This document shows, one piece after another, positions 1-8,676 of a stretch of DNA of 18,458 bases (its first letter is position 1; each line of letters starts with the position of its first letter). This DNA comes from Candidatus Pelagibacterales bacterium. GTDB lineage: Bacteria; Pseudomonadota; Alphaproteobacteria; Pelagibacterales; AG-422-B15. The DNA lies in NCBI GenBank assembly GCA_016777745.1, contig JADHQX010000010.1, positions 1-18,458 of the forward strand. The letters run 5' to 3'. The notes beneath the pieces were generated by a model that saw nothing but the letters and a program-made list of their open reading frames with translations, had not been told where the DNA came from and did no database searches. A program made the translations under genes and the position numbers.

Positions 1-545
1 TACATGAGTCACCTAAGGTAATGCTAATTCCATTAATTGTACTTGCAGTAGGTGCCTTATTTTCGGGTTTTTTCTTTAAAGACTATTTTATCGGATCAAG
101 TAGTGAGTTATTTTGGGGCAATTCAATAGCACTACATCATCATGAACATCAACATATTCCATTTTTAATATATTATGCCCCAATGATGCTAGGTTTTCTT
201 GGTTTATTCTTAGCTTGGTACATGTACTTAAAAAACAAAAGTATGCCAAGTAATATAGTTAAACTTAATGGCCCTCTATATAAATTTTTATTAAACAAGT
301 GGTACTTTGATGAACTATATAGCTTTATTTTTGTGAGACCTGCCAAAGCAATTGGTTATTTCTTATGGAAATTTTTTGATGGATATATAATTGATGGATT
401 TGGTCCAGACGGTATTGCAAAGTCTGTATTAAGTTTATCTAAAAAAGCAAAAAGTATTCAAACTGGATATATATATCATTATGCGTTTGCTATTCTGATT
501 GGTGTATCTTTATTCATAACTTATTTTATTTATAGAAATCTTTAG
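1..545 (+). CDS. nuoL: NADH-quinone oxidoreductase subunit L, C-terminal part (5' end outside window)
   Basis: This is the C-terminal ~180 residues of the largest antiporter-like membrane subunit of complex I, which couples NADH oxidation to proton pumping across the inner membrane. The frame is open from base 3 (HESPKVM...) to a TAG at 543-545, so the ATG at base 21 is internal and the gene starts upstream of the window. The opening matches the NuoL HESP-x-VM-x-IPL pattern. Two hydrophobic segments follow (about bases 21-80 and 160-225). Near the end comes the DGFGPDGIA...QTGYIYHYA region, which in NuoL links the long lateral amphipathic helix to the last transmembrane helix. A His-rich loop lies at bases 135-155. 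The stop abuts the nuoM start with no spacer, the usual nuoL-nuoM-nuoN order. Confidence 0.96.
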   Translation, partial: HESPKVMLIPLIVLAVGALFSGFFFKDYFIGSSSELFWGNSIALHHHEHQHIPFLIYYAPMMLGFLGLFLAWYMYLKNKSMPSNIVKLNGPLYKFLLNKWYFDELYSFIFVRPAKAIGYFLWKFFDGYIIDGFGPDGIAKSVLSLSKKAKSIQTGYIYHYAFAILIGVSLFITYFIYRNL

Positions 546-2081
546 ATGTCATCATTACCTATTCTTAGCATCATAATATTTCTTCCATTATTAGGTGTTC
601 TGCTTTTAAGTATTATTAATTCTAACTCTAAAAGTGGAGAAAGAAACTTAAAACATACTGCCCTATGGGTTGTTTGTTTAAATTTTATTATTTCAATTGT
701 AATGTTAGCTAATTTTGATCAAAGCGATCCAAATTTTCAATTTACAGAAAATTATTTTTGGATAAATTCTGGTATTAGTTATCACTTAGGAGTAGATGGA
801 ATATCGATTCTACTAGTTATTCTTACAACATTTTTAATGCCTTTTTGTATTTTAGCTAGTTTTGAAAGCATTAAAGTATCTTTAAAAGAATATTTAATTG
901 CTTTTTTAATTTTAGAAACTTTAATGATTGGAGTTTTCTGTTCGTTGGATCTAATTCTATTCTATTTATTTTTTGAAGGTGGTCTAATTCCAATGTTTTT
1001 AATTATTGGTATTTGGGGAGGAGAAAGAAGAGTTTATTCAACTTTTAAATTCTTTCTTTTTACTTTGGCTGGATCAGTTTTTATGTTGTTGGCCATTATT
1101 GCTATTTATATAGAAGCTGGAACAACTGATATTGTTTACTTGTTGCAATATGATATTGATCCATCGCTGCAATATATTTTTTGGTTAGCTTTTTTTGCAT
1201 CATTTGCAGTAAAAATTCCAATGTGGCCAGTTCACACATGGTTACCAGATGCTCATGTTGAAGCGCCAACAGCAGGATCAGTTATTTTGGCAGGTGTTCT
1301 ATTAAAGATGGCTGGTTATGGTTTTATTAGATTTTCATTAGGTATGTTCCCAATTGCCTCAAGTTATTTTGCTACATTAATTTTCACATTAAGTATTATT
1401 GCAATTATCTATGCCTCCTTAATTGCCTTGGTGCAAAAAGACATGAAAAAATTAATAGCTTATTCCTCGGTTGCTCATATGGGGTTTGTAACATTAGGTA
1501 TTTTTACATTCACACTGCAAGGTATTGAAGGTGCAATTATTCAAATGATAAGCCATGGAATCGTCTCAGCGGCGTTATTTTTATGTGTTGGTGTAGTTTA
1601 TGATAGAATTCATACTCGTGAAATAGAAAGGTATGGTGGACTAGTTAATCGTATGCCTCTTTATTCATTTGTATTTATGATATTTATAATGGGTAGCATA
1701 GGCCTCCCAGGCACCAGTGGTTTTGTTGGAGAATTTCTAGTACTATTAGCAATATTCAGTGTTAACACTTACTTTGCTGTGTTTGCAACGACTGGAGTAG
1801 TTTTAGCTGCTGCATACTCACTTTGGCTTTATCGTAAAGTAATATTTGGCTCATTGATAAAAGAAGACCTTTTAGAAATACTTGATCTATCTCGACGTGA
1901 AATAATTATTTTATTTCCATTAGCTTTTTTAACAATATTTTTTGGTTTTTATCCTCAGCCTTTAATCAATATTATTGAACCTGCTACCTTACATCTTATT
2001 TCAAATATTTCTGATGATTTGATTGTAATTGAACAATTAAATCAAGTAGAACCAATAATTGAAATGGAAAGTAATTATTAA
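546..2081 (+). CDS. nuoM: NADH-quinone oxidoreductase subunit M (complex I proton-pumping subunit)
   Basis: This 511-residue polytopic membrane protein is a proton-translocating antiporter-like subunit of respiratory complex I. Charged residues known in the family to line the proton path are visible: Glu144 in FFEGGLIPM, Lys223 in AVKIPMWPVHTW, Lys254 in LLKMAGYG, His311 in SVAHMGF, His337 in MISHG and Glu396 in GFVGEF. The WLPDAHVEAPT motif of the proton-antiporter M domain is at about residues 232-242. Length is normal for the family (about 490-515). The ATG directly follows the nuoL stop. The TAA shares its last base with the nuoN ATG (TAATG), so ribosomes probably reinitiate. No separate promoter is visible. 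Confidence 0.98.
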   Translation: MSSLPILSIIIFLPLLGVLLLSIINSNSKSGERNLKHTALWVVCLNFIISIVMLANFDQSDPNFQFTENYFWINSGISYHLGVDGISILLVILTTFLMPFCILASFESIKVSLKEYLIAFLILETLMIGVFCSLDLILFYLFFEGGLIPMFLIIGIWGGERRVYSTFKFFLFTLAGSVFMLLAIIAIYIEAGTTDIVYLLQYDIDPSLQYIFWLAFFASFAVKIPMWPVHTWLPDAHVEAPTAGSVILAGVLLKMAGYGFIRFSLGMFPIASSYFATLIFTLSIIAIIYASLIALVQKDMKKLIAYSSVAHMGFVTLGIFTFTLQGIEGAIIQMISHGIVSAALFLCVGVVYDRIHTREIERYGGLVNRMPLYSFVFMIFIMGSIGLPGTSGFVGEFLVLLAIFSVNTYFAVFATTGVVLAAAYSLWLYRKVIFGSLIKEDLLEILDLSRREIIILFPLAFLTIFFGFYPQPLINIIEPATLHLISNISDDLIVIEQLNQVEPIIEMESNY

Positions 2082-3490
2082 TGAATATCTTTTTACCCAT
2101 TCTTCCAGAGCTTAGTATTTTCATAGCAGCTATTTCCTTATTAGTTTTAGGTCTATTTATAGATAATATTAAACTCATAATTAATCTTGCTATAGCAAGT
2201 ATTCTATTTGCAATACTTCTAATTTTATTTCAACCAATACAATCAGCTTTTAATAATAGTTTGGTTATAGACGAGTTTAGTAAAGTCATTAAAATTCTAA
2301 TATTAATTGGATCACTAGCATCGATAATTATGTACCATTCTTCACGAGAAGATCTAAATATCAACCTCTTTGAGTTTCCAATTTTAATACTTTTAGCAAC
2401 TATAGGGATGATGATAATGGTTTCTGCAAATGATCTTATTGCTATCTTTATTGGTTTAGAGCTTCAAAGTTTAACGTTATATGTATTAGCTGCATTAAAT
2501 AGAAATCATTTAGCATCCTCTGAAGCGGGTTTAAAATACTTTCTGTTAGGCGCGTTGTCATCAGGGCTCCTTTTATTTGGGTTATCTTATATTTATGGTT
2601 TTACAGGCAATACAAACTTAAATTTGATTTCTACAACAGTTACTTCAGGTAATATTGGTTTGATCATAGGAATTGTTTTTGTTTGTTCAGGCCTTGCATT
2701 TAAAGTTTCTGCAGTTCCATTTCATATGTGGACACCAGATGTTTATGAGGGTGCTCCAACTCCCGTAACAGCATTTTTTGCATTAGCACCAAAAGTTGCA
2801 GCTATTGCATTGGCGGTCAGATTTTTAATTGTTGGTTTTGGTGATATTTCTTTTGACTGGCAGCAAATAATTATTTTTTTATCTATTGCTTCAATGGTTT
2901 TTGCATCATTTGCAGCTATTGCACAAAATAATATTAAGAGACTTATGGCATACAGCTCAATAGGACATGTTGGTTATGCTTTAATAGGGTTAGCCTGTGG
3001 AACATTCCAAGGTACGAGCTCATTAGTTATATATCTATCTATTTATCTCATAATGAATATTGGAGTGTTTTCTTTTATATTAAGCATGAAAAATAAAGGT
3101 GAGTATTTTGAAAATATTTCAGATCTATCTGGTTTATACAAAGTTCATCCATATTACTCTGTTGTGATAACTATATTCATGTTTTCACTAGCTGGAATTC
3201 CTCCTTTGGCTGGTTTTTTTGGTAAGTTTTATATATTTATTGCCGCTATTGAAAGCAACTTATTGTTATTGGCAGTTGTTGGGATACTGGCAAGTGTAAT
3301 AGGTGCATTTTACTATTTGAGAATTATTAAAGTTATTTATTTTGATGAAACTAAAAATTCTTTTGATGGATTTAGTTATCGTTCACTAAATGCTCTAATT
3401 AATCCTTCTGCATTTCTAATATTATTATTCTGTATTTATCCATTACCATTAATTAATATTTCTAACTATGCCGCAAGCTCATTTTTTTAA
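2081..3490 (+). CDS. nuoN: NADH-quinone oxidoreductase subunit N (complex I proton-pumping subunit)
   Basis: This 469-residue polytopic membrane protein is the third antiporter-like subunit of complex I. Key charged residues of the proton channel can be located: Glu127 in GLELQSL, Lys152 in GLKYF, Lys208 in AFKVSAVPFHMW, Lys238 in APKVA and Lys382 in GFFGKF. The family segment TPDVYEGAPTPVT is at about 218-230. It is the last gene of the nuo operon. The next gene, birA, begins only two bases after its stop, so the nuo transcript probably runs into the downstream housekeeping genes. This nuoN-birA junction is common in Alphaproteobacteria as far as I know. Confidence 0.98.
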   Translation: MNIFLPILPELSIFIAAISLLVLGLFIDNIKLIINLAIASILFAILLILFQPIQSAFNNSLVIDEFSKVIKILILIGSLASIIMYHSSREDLNINLFEFPILILLATIGMMIMVSANDLIAIFIGLELQSLTLYVLAALNRNHLASSEAGLKYFLLGALSSGLLLFGLSYIYGFTGNTNLNLISTTVTSGNIGLIIGIVFVCSGLAFKVSAVPFHMWTPDVYEGAPTPVTAFFALAPKVAAIALAVRFLIVGFGDISFDWQQIIIFLSIASMVFASFAAIAQNNIKRLMAYSSIGHVGYALIGLACGTFQGTSSLVIYLSIYLIMNIGVFSFILSMKNKGEYFENISDLSGLYKVHPYYSVVITIFMFSLAGIPPLAGFFGKFYIFIAAIESNLLLLAVVGILASVIGAFYYLRIIKVIYFDETKNSFDGFSYRSLNALINPSAFLILLFCIYPLPLINISNYAASSFF

Positions 3491-3492
3491 TT

Positions 3493-4245
3493 ATGAATAT
3501 AAATCCTGATATAAATTTTAATAATGTTCAGCATTTTAAATCAATTGATAGTACTAATGCTGAGGCTCATAGATATTTAGAAAATAAAAATACCCAAAAA
3601 CCATTATGGTTTTTGGCTGATAATCAAGATGCTGGAAGGGGTCGAATGGGATCAAAGTGGATTTCCAATGAAGGCAACTTATTTTGCTCTTTAATTTATC
3701 CAATAAATTGGGATTTAAAATTAATGCCAATGATTTCTGCTTTAGTTGCTGTAGTAATCCATGAAACAATAAGTTTTTTCATAGGAAATGATCCTAAGCT
3801 TAAAATAAAGTGGCCCAACGATATTTTAATAAATGATGCAAAAATATCTGGAGCACTAATTGAAAACATTATTGGTGGGGAGAATAAATATACAATTATT
3901 GGTATAGGTATAAATATTTTATCATCACCTAAATTAGATATATATCAAACTGCCTTTATCAATGAATTTTTAAATACACCTATCAATGTTAAACACGTAT
4001 TTCTAAAATTAAAAGTTAATTTGGAGAACAGGCTTAAGGATTTTTCTACTGAAACAGTCAACATAATAAGACATCAGATGTTAAATAATGCTTGGAAAAT
4101 AAATGAAAATGTTAATTACATATCCAACTCTATCGAAAGCTCAGGTTTTTTTGAAAATATTTCTGAAAACTATGAAATAATTATAAGAACTGAAACTAAT
4201 CAAGTTAAATTAAGTTCAGGCGAATTAAAATTAATAAGGGATTAA
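3493..4245 (+). CDS. birA: Biotin--[acetyl-CoA-carboxylase] ligase, catalytic-only form
   Basis: This is a biotin protein ligase: it activates biotin as biotinyl-5'-AMP and attaches it to the biotin carrier lysine of carboxylases in the cytoplasm. Its 250 residues contain DSTN (19-22), the biotinyl-AMP binding loop GRGRMGSKW (48-56), KWPND (106-110), the catalytic-type lysine Lys117 in KISGALIE, and GIGIN (137-141). There is no N-terminal winged helix-turn-helix, because the catalytic domain begins within the first 20 residues. This enzyme should therefore not repress biotin genes as E. coli BirA does. The C-terminal ~50 residues fit the small SH3-like cap domain but are divergent. It lies two bases after nuoN and abuts coaX without a spacer. 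Confidence 0.94.
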   Translation: MNINPDINFNNVQHFKSIDSTNAEAHRYLENKNTQKPLWFLADNQDAGRGRMGSKWISNEGNLFCSLIYPINWDLKLMPMISALVAVVIHETISFFIGNDPKLKIKWPNDILINDAKISGALIENIIGGENKYTIIGIGINILSSPKLDIYQTAFINEFLNTPINVKHVFLKLKVNLENRLKDFSTETVNIIRHQMLNNAWKINENVNYISNSIESSGFFENISENYEIIIRTETNQVKLSSGELKLIRD

Positions 4246-5022
4246 ATGTTAATAGCTATTGATATTGGAAATACAAATATTCTTATCGGTATAATTAATT
4301 CTAAAGGAGTAATTACCAGTCAACATAGAATTTCTACTTTAGATTTTTTAGATAGTAGTAAAAAAAGTGTAAGTGCTTTCTCTGATTTAATTGAGGATCT
4401 AGACTCTATAAGTGATTATGATTTTATAATTGCATCGGTTGTACCAGATGCATTAACTCAAATTAAATCTATACTTACTGATAATCAAATTTTACCAAAT
4501 ATTTTAAATTCGACTGATGAAATACTAGGTATGAAAATTGATATTGATAAACCGAACGAACTAGGCACCGATAGAATTATAAATGCCATTGCTGCAAATG
4601 ATGAATATGATGCTCCATTGATTGTTATTGATTTTGGAACTGCTACAACGTTTGATGTTATTGATTCTTCTGGTACCTATAAAGGTGGATTAATCTGTCC
4701 AGGTATTAAATTATCTCTAAAATCTTTAAATAATGATACAGCTCAGTTACCACTTATTGACTTAAAAAAAACTATGAATGTAGTAGGTCGTGATACTAAA
4801 AGTGCCATTGAGTCTGGAATTTATTGGGGCTATGTCAGTCTTGTGGAAGGTTTAATAAAAAAAATTAAGAATGAAATGAGCATTGAAAATTTTACTGTAA
4901 TTGGCACAGGTGGTCTTTCTCATATCTTTAAAGAAGATATTAAAGAAATTAATTACTTTAATGATGAACTTACACTAAAAGGTCTTTATCTAATCAACAA
5001 TAAAATTAATGACAAAAAATAA
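4246..5022 (+). CDS. coaX: Type III pantothenate kinase
   Basis: This enzyme phosphorylates pantothenate to 4'-phosphopantothenate, the first step of coenzyme A synthesis in the cytoplasm. The 258-residue protein shows the ASKHA-fold signatures of CoaX: the N-terminal phosphate loop DIGNTN (6-11), GTDR (107-110), the DFGTATTFDVI strand (129-139) with Asp129, GGLICPGI (147-154), and IGTGGL near 219-224. Length equals the family norm of about 255-260. The type III enzyme needs a monovalent cation and is not feedback-inhibited by CoA, from family knowledge. The ATG follows the birA stop immediately, and its 3' end overlaps rnj by 14 bases. The birA-coaX-rnj order is a familiar alphaproteobacterial arrangement. 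Confidence 0.96.
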   Translation: MLIAIDIGNTNILIGIINSKGVITSQHRISTLDFLDSSKKSVSAFSDLIEDLDSISDYDFIIASVVPDALTQIKSILTDNQILPNILNSTDEILGMKIDIDKPNELGTDRIINAIAANDEYDAPLIVIDFGTATTFDVIDSSGTYKGGLICPGIKLSLKSLNNDTAQLPLIDLKKTMNVVGRDTKSAIESGIYWGYVSLVEGLIKKIKNEMSIENFTVIGTGGLSHIFKEDIKEINYFNDELTLKGLYLINNKINDKK

Positions 5023-6679
5023 TGACGATCAATTAGTGTTCTTGCCATTGGCGGGTACAGGAGAAATAGGCATGAATATGAATCTATACGGTTATGGGCC
5101 TGATATAGATGAAATGAAATGGTTGTTGGTTGATGTGGGAATTACATTTGGTGATGATAGTTTGCCTGGTATTGATATTATTATGGCTGACCATGGATTT
5201 ATTGCAGAAAGACGCAATAATCTTGTTGGTGTTTTTATTACACATGCTCACGAAGATCATGTTGGTGCTCTTGCATATTTATGGCCTGATTTGCAATGCC
5301 AGATTTATGCTACCCCTTTTACGGCTTGCATAATAAAACTTAAATTTGAAGAAAGAGGTGTCGATCTAACAGGATTTTTGAATATAGTTGATTTAGATTC
5401 TAGTTTTAAAATAGGTCCATTTGGCATTGAGCTTTCAACAATGGCACACTCAATACCGGAACCTAATTCAATGTTTATTACCACGGATCTTGGTACAATT
5501 TATCACACAGGGGATTGGAAGATTGATCCAGATCCATTGATAGGAAGTCCAAATCCAAGAAATTTTAAGGAAAAATATAAAAATAAGATTACGGCGATGA
5601 TTTGTGACTCTACAAACGTAATGACAAAAGGTAGATCTGGCTCTGAGTTAACAGTTCGTAAAAATCTTGTTAAAGTAGTAAAAAAATTAAAAAATAGAGT
5701 ATTTGTTACCTCATTTGCCTCAAATGTAGCAAGATTAGAAACGGCGGCTTATGTAGCTAAGGAAACCAATAGATCGCTTGTAGTAGTTGGTAGGTCTATG
5801 CATAGAATGATTTCTGTAGCACGTGAAGTTGGTATACTTAAAGATATCAAGATTATTTTGAATGAAAAAGAGGCTGCAAAAAAGAAAAAGAGTGAACTCT
5901 TATATTTATGTACAGGCAGTCAAGGTGAACCAAGAGGGGCTATGATGCGTATAGCTAATAATGATTTTCAGGGCATTGAAGTTGATAAAGATGATGCGGT
6001 AATATTTTCCTCTAAAATTATTCCTGGTAATGAAAAAAAACTTTATGGAATGTTTAATAAGTTATCTGAAATGCTTGTTGATGTTATTACAGAATATGAC
6101 GAAGACATCCATGTTTCTGGGCATCCCTGTGAAGATGAAATGATTGATATGTATAATTGGATTAAGCCAGAAATCTCAGTTCCTGTTCATGGGGAACATC
6201 GTCATTTAAAATACCATTCTGAATTAGCAAAATCACTAGATGTCAAACATCCTATGTTAATACAAAATGGTGATATCCTCAGACTTGCTCCTGGAGACCC
6301 TGAAGTAATAGATCAATGTATGAGTGGTAGATTATATTATGATGGGAATAAACTTGTACCAAGCGACAGTTACCATCTTTCAGAAAGAAAACGAATGAGT
6401 TTCAATGGTATTTTAAATATTACCTGTGTACTTAACAAAAAACTTAAACTTAGCTCACCTCCAATAATATCTTGCAATGGTATAGATTTATATGATGAAT
6501 TTGATGACGACATTATTGATAGCCTTGAAGAGGAAATATATAATTTTTTTGATAATACAAACAACCTAAGTAAAAAAGATTCTAAAGTTCATAAAAAACT
6601 TGAGAGTGTGTCAAAAAACTTTATATTTAAACGTACTAGAAAAAAACCTTTGACAAATATTCACTTGGTTCATATTTAG
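5009..6679 (+). CDS. rnj: Ribonuclease J
   Basis: RNase J is a metallo-beta-lactamase/beta-CASP nuclease with 5'-3' exonuclease and endonuclease activity, used in mRNA turnover and rRNA maturation. The 556 residues match the usual RNase J length. The zinc motif HAHEDH is at 79-84, followed by His147, the GDW aspartate Asp169, and DSTN at 200-203. The beta-CASP region carries TSFASN (234-239), TGSQGEPR (302-309) and SGHPCEDEM (370-378), and the last zinc-ligand histidine is in VHGEHRHL (393-400). Residues beyond about 450 form the less conserved C-terminal domain. It starts inside coaX (14-base overlap, different frame), so its translation is probably coupled. Many Alphaproteobacteria carry RNase J besides RNase E; whether RNase E is present here cannot be seen. 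Confidence 0.96.
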   Translation: MTKNNDDQLVFLPLAGTGEIGMNMNLYGYGPDIDEMKWLLVDVGITFGDDSLPGIDIIMADHGFIAERRNNLVGVFITHAHEDHVGALAYLWPDLQCQIYATPFTACIIKLKFEERGVDLTGFLNIVDLDSSFKIGPFGIELSTMAHSIPEPNSMFITTDLGTIYHTGDWKIDPDPLIGSPNPRNFKEKYKNKITAMICDSTNVMTKGRSGSELTVRKNLVKVVKKLKNRVFVTSFASNVARLETAAYVAKETNRSLVVVGRSMHRMISVAREVGILKDIKIILNEKEAAKKKKSELLYLCTGSQGEPRGAMMRIANNDFQGIEVDKDDAVIFSSKIIPGNEKKLYGMFNKLSEMLVDVITEYDEDIHVSGHPCEDEMIDMYNWIKPEISVPVHGEHRHLKYHSELAKSLDVKHPMLIQNGDILRLAPGDPEVIDQCMSGRLYYDGNKLVPSDSYHLSERKRMSFNGILNITCVLNKKLKLSSPPIISCNGIDLYDEFDDDIIDSLEEEIYNFFDNTNNLSKKDSKVHKKLESVSKNFIFKRTRKKPLTNIHLVHI

Positions 6680-6684
6680 ATATT

Positions 6685-7089
6685 ATGTTAGGAAAACTTA
6701 ATCATATAGCTATTGCAGTTCCAGATATAAAAGCTGCAGCAAAACAATATAAAGAAATTTTTGGAGCTAAAGTATCCCAGGTTGTTGAACAGCCAGATCA
6801 TGGTGTTTCAACTGTATTTATTGATCTAGGAAATACTAAAATTGAACTCCTAGAAGAACTCGGGGAGAACTCACCAATTGGTAATTTTGTAAAAAAAAAT
6901 CCAAAAGGTGGAATGCATCATATTTGTATTGAGGTTGAAGATATTAATGCTGCTATTAATCAACTAAATACACACGAAGTTACCATTACTGGAACAGGAA
7001 AACCTAAAATAGGAGCTCATGGTAAACCAGTAGTATTTCTTCACCCAAAAGACTGTAATGGAACTCTTATTGAGCTAGAAGAAGTTTAA
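6685..7089 (+). CDS. mce: Methylmalonyl-CoA epimerase (VOC family)
   Basis: This enzyme interconverts (S)- and (R)-methylmalonyl-CoA between propionyl-CoA carboxylase and methylmalonyl-CoA mutase, feeding propionate and odd-chain or branched carbon into succinyl-CoA. The 134-residue protein has two paired VOC modules. The first opens LNHIAIAVPDI with the metal ligand His7; the second opens GGMHHICIEVEDI with His79. The third ligand is probably Glu130 in GTLIELEE near the C-terminus, and KIELLE (52-57) is conserved in the family. Length is standard. The related glyoxalase I family shares the fold, but GGMHHICIEV and the C-terminal HPKDCNGTLIE pattern favour the epimerase. It lies five bases after rnj and two before the DUF1467 gene. 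Its mutase and carboxylase partners are not in the window. Confidence 0.93.
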   Translation: MLGKLNHIAIAVPDIKAAAKQYKEIFGAKVSQVVEQPDHGVSTVFIDLGNTKIELLEELGENSPIGNFVKKNPKGGMHHICIEVEDINAAINQLNTHEVTITGTGKPKIGAHGKPVVFLHPKDCNGTLIELEEV

Positions 7090-7091
7090 TC

Positions 7092-7361
7092 TTGGGCATT
7101 GCAGGCTCTATTATTATATTTTTATTAATCTGGTGGCTGATGCTATTCATTGTTCTGCCATTAAATATAAGTGATAAGGCCGAAAAAGTTATTGAGGACG
7201 GCAATGATACTGGGGCACCCAATAATCCACAAATATTTAAAAAATTTCTGATCACTACTATCATTTCGATCATAATATGGTCTATTATGTATATGTTTTT
7301 AAAAGATCAAGGCCTCTTGTTGTATATTTTAGACGTATTTTATTCAAATGAAGTTAACTAA
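7092..7361 (+). CDS. DUF1467 family small inner-membrane protein, function unknown
   Basis: This is an 89-residue protein with two predicted transmembrane segments (about residues 4-24 and 51-70) joined by a polar, acidic loop containing GAPNNP (41-46). The pattern WWLMLFIVLPL followed by a Gly-Ala-Pro-x-x-Pro loop and KKFLITTIIS matches DUF1467, a conserved alphaproteobacterial family without an assigned function. I chose the TTG at 7092 because it keeps the whole first membrane helix; the next ATG (7140) would cut it in half. It sits between mce and proS, two bases after mce, and its 3' end overlaps proS by 14 bases. DUF1467 genes often lie next to proS in this class, as I recall. The context suggests no specific role. 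Confidence 0.85.
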   Translation: MGIAGSIIIFLLIWWLMLFIVLPLNISDKAEKVIEDGNDTGAPNNPQIFKKFLITTIISIIIWSIMYMFLKDQGLLLYILDVFYSNEVN

Positions 7362-8670
7362 TTATTTTTTACCTGTATTAAAGGAAACACCGGCTGATGC
7401 TGAGATTGTATCTCATAAATACATGTTGCGTGCAGGTATGATTAGTCAATCTAGTTCAGGGATTTATTCTTGGTTACCTATAGGGTTAAAAGTTTTAAAG
7501 AAAATTGAAAAAATTGTTCGTGAGGAGCAAGATACTGCTGGTGTAAATGAAATATTGATGCCTACAATCCAACCTGCTGATATTTGGAAAGAAAGCGGTA
7601 GATATGAAGATTATGGAAAAGAAATGTTGCGTATCAATGATCGTCAAGATAGAGAAATGTTATATGGGCCTACTAATGAAGAGCAGGTTACAGATATTTT
7701 TAGAAGGTCAATAAAATCATATAAGGAATTACCAAGCCTACTTTATCATATTCAATGGAAATTTAGAGATGAACTAAGACCAAGATTTGGAATAATGAGA
7801 GGTAGAGAATTTTTAATGAAGGATGCATATTCTTTTGACTTAAATATGGATGCATCCAGAATGTCTTATAATAAATTTTTTGTTTGCTACTTAAAAACTT
7901 TTGAAAGGCTTGGATTAAAAGCCATTCCTATGGCTGCAGAAACTGGTCCTATTGGCGGTGATATGTCTCATGAATTTGTAATTATTTCTGACACAGGCGA
8001 AAGTGATATATATTTTGATAAAAGAATTTTAGATTTAAAAAATATTGATGAAAATCTTGATTACTCCAACGATCTATCACCTATAGTATCTTCCTATCAA
8101 GATTTTTACGCCGCAGCTGACGATAAGTATTCTGAAGAAAATTTTAATAAAAATGTACCCAAAGAATTTAAAAGTAATACTAAGGGGATAGAGGTAGGTC
8201 ATATTTTTAATTTTTCTTCAAAGTACTCAGAACCAATGAAAGCTAATGTGCTTAATTCAGATGGTAAATCTGTACCAGTTCATATGGGATCTTATGGTAT
8301 TGGTATCTCTAGATTAGTCGGCGCTATTATTGAATCATCACATGATGAGAAGGGCATTATCTGGCCTAGTGCTGTTGCTCCTTTTGCCGTCGGGTTGATT
8401 AATCTTAAAGTAAAAGATACCGATGCTAAAAGTATGTGTGAAGATCTTTATCAAACACTTATTAATGCCGGCATTGAAACACTTTATGATAATAAAGATG
8501 ATAGTGCTGGAGCTAAATTTTCAAGAATGGATTTAATTGGCATACCAAAACAAATCATATTTGGAAACAATAGTATAAAAGACAGTACTGTTGAAATAAA
8601 AGATAGAAAATCTGGCCAAATAGATGTTGTAAATATCAATGAGATCATTAGTAAAATTAATAATAATTAG
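7348..8670 (+). CDS. proS: Prolyl-tRNA synthetase, short form without the editing domain
   Basis: This class II aminoacyl-tRNA synthetase charges tRNA-Pro with proline. The 440 residues show the TNEE motif (109-112), motif 2 (FRDELRPRFGIMRGREF, 139-155), and motif 3 (GSYGIGISRLVGA, 314-326). The C-terminal anticodon-binding domain starts at about 345. Bacterial ProRS of the E. coli type (about 570 residues) carries a ~180-residue INS editing domain between motifs 2 and 3. Here that stretch is reduced to a short linker (about 220-280), as is usual in Alphaproteobacteria. Clearing of Ala-tRNA-Pro would then need a free-standing trans-editing protein, which is not in this window. The ATG lies inside the DUF1467 gene (14-base overlap), and lolC follows after six bases. 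Confidence 0.97.
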   Translation: MKLTNYFLPVLKETPADAEIVSHKYMLRAGMISQSSSGIYSWLPIGLKVLKKIEKIVREEQDTAGVNEILMPTIQPADIWKESGRYEDYGKEMLRINDRQDREMLYGPTNEEQVTDIFRRSIKSYKELPSLLYHIQWKFRDELRPRFGIMRGREFLMKDAYSFDLNMDASRMSYNKFFVCYLKTFERLGLKAIPMAAETGPIGGDMSHEFVIISDTGESDIYFDKRILDLKNIDENLDYSNDLSPIVSSYQDFYAAADDKYSEENFNKNVPKEFKSNTKGIEVGHIFNFSSKYSEPMKANVLNSDGKSVPVHMGSYGIGISRLVGAIIESSHDEKGIIWPSAVAPFAVGLINLKVKDTDAKSMCEDLYQTLINAGIETLYDNKDDSAGAKFSRMDLIGIPKQIIFGNNSIKDSTVEIKDRKSGQIDVVNINEIISKINNN

Positions 8671-8676
8671 ATAATT

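Noticed and set aside
135..155. His-rich stretch (HHHEHQH) in nuoL as a possible metal site
   Set aside because: It lies in a loop between membrane helices, where NuoL proteins are often His-rich and variable. There is no sign of a specific metal-binding domain.
1996..2178. 60-codon minus-strand frame across the nuoM/nuoN junction
   Set aside because: It is entirely covered by two conserved genes on the other strand, with no promoter or homology to support it.
5130..5333. 67-codon plus-strand frame inside rnj
   Set aside because: It overlaps the conserved RNase J catalytic motif in another frame, has no ribosome binding site and gives a low-complexity hydrophobic product.
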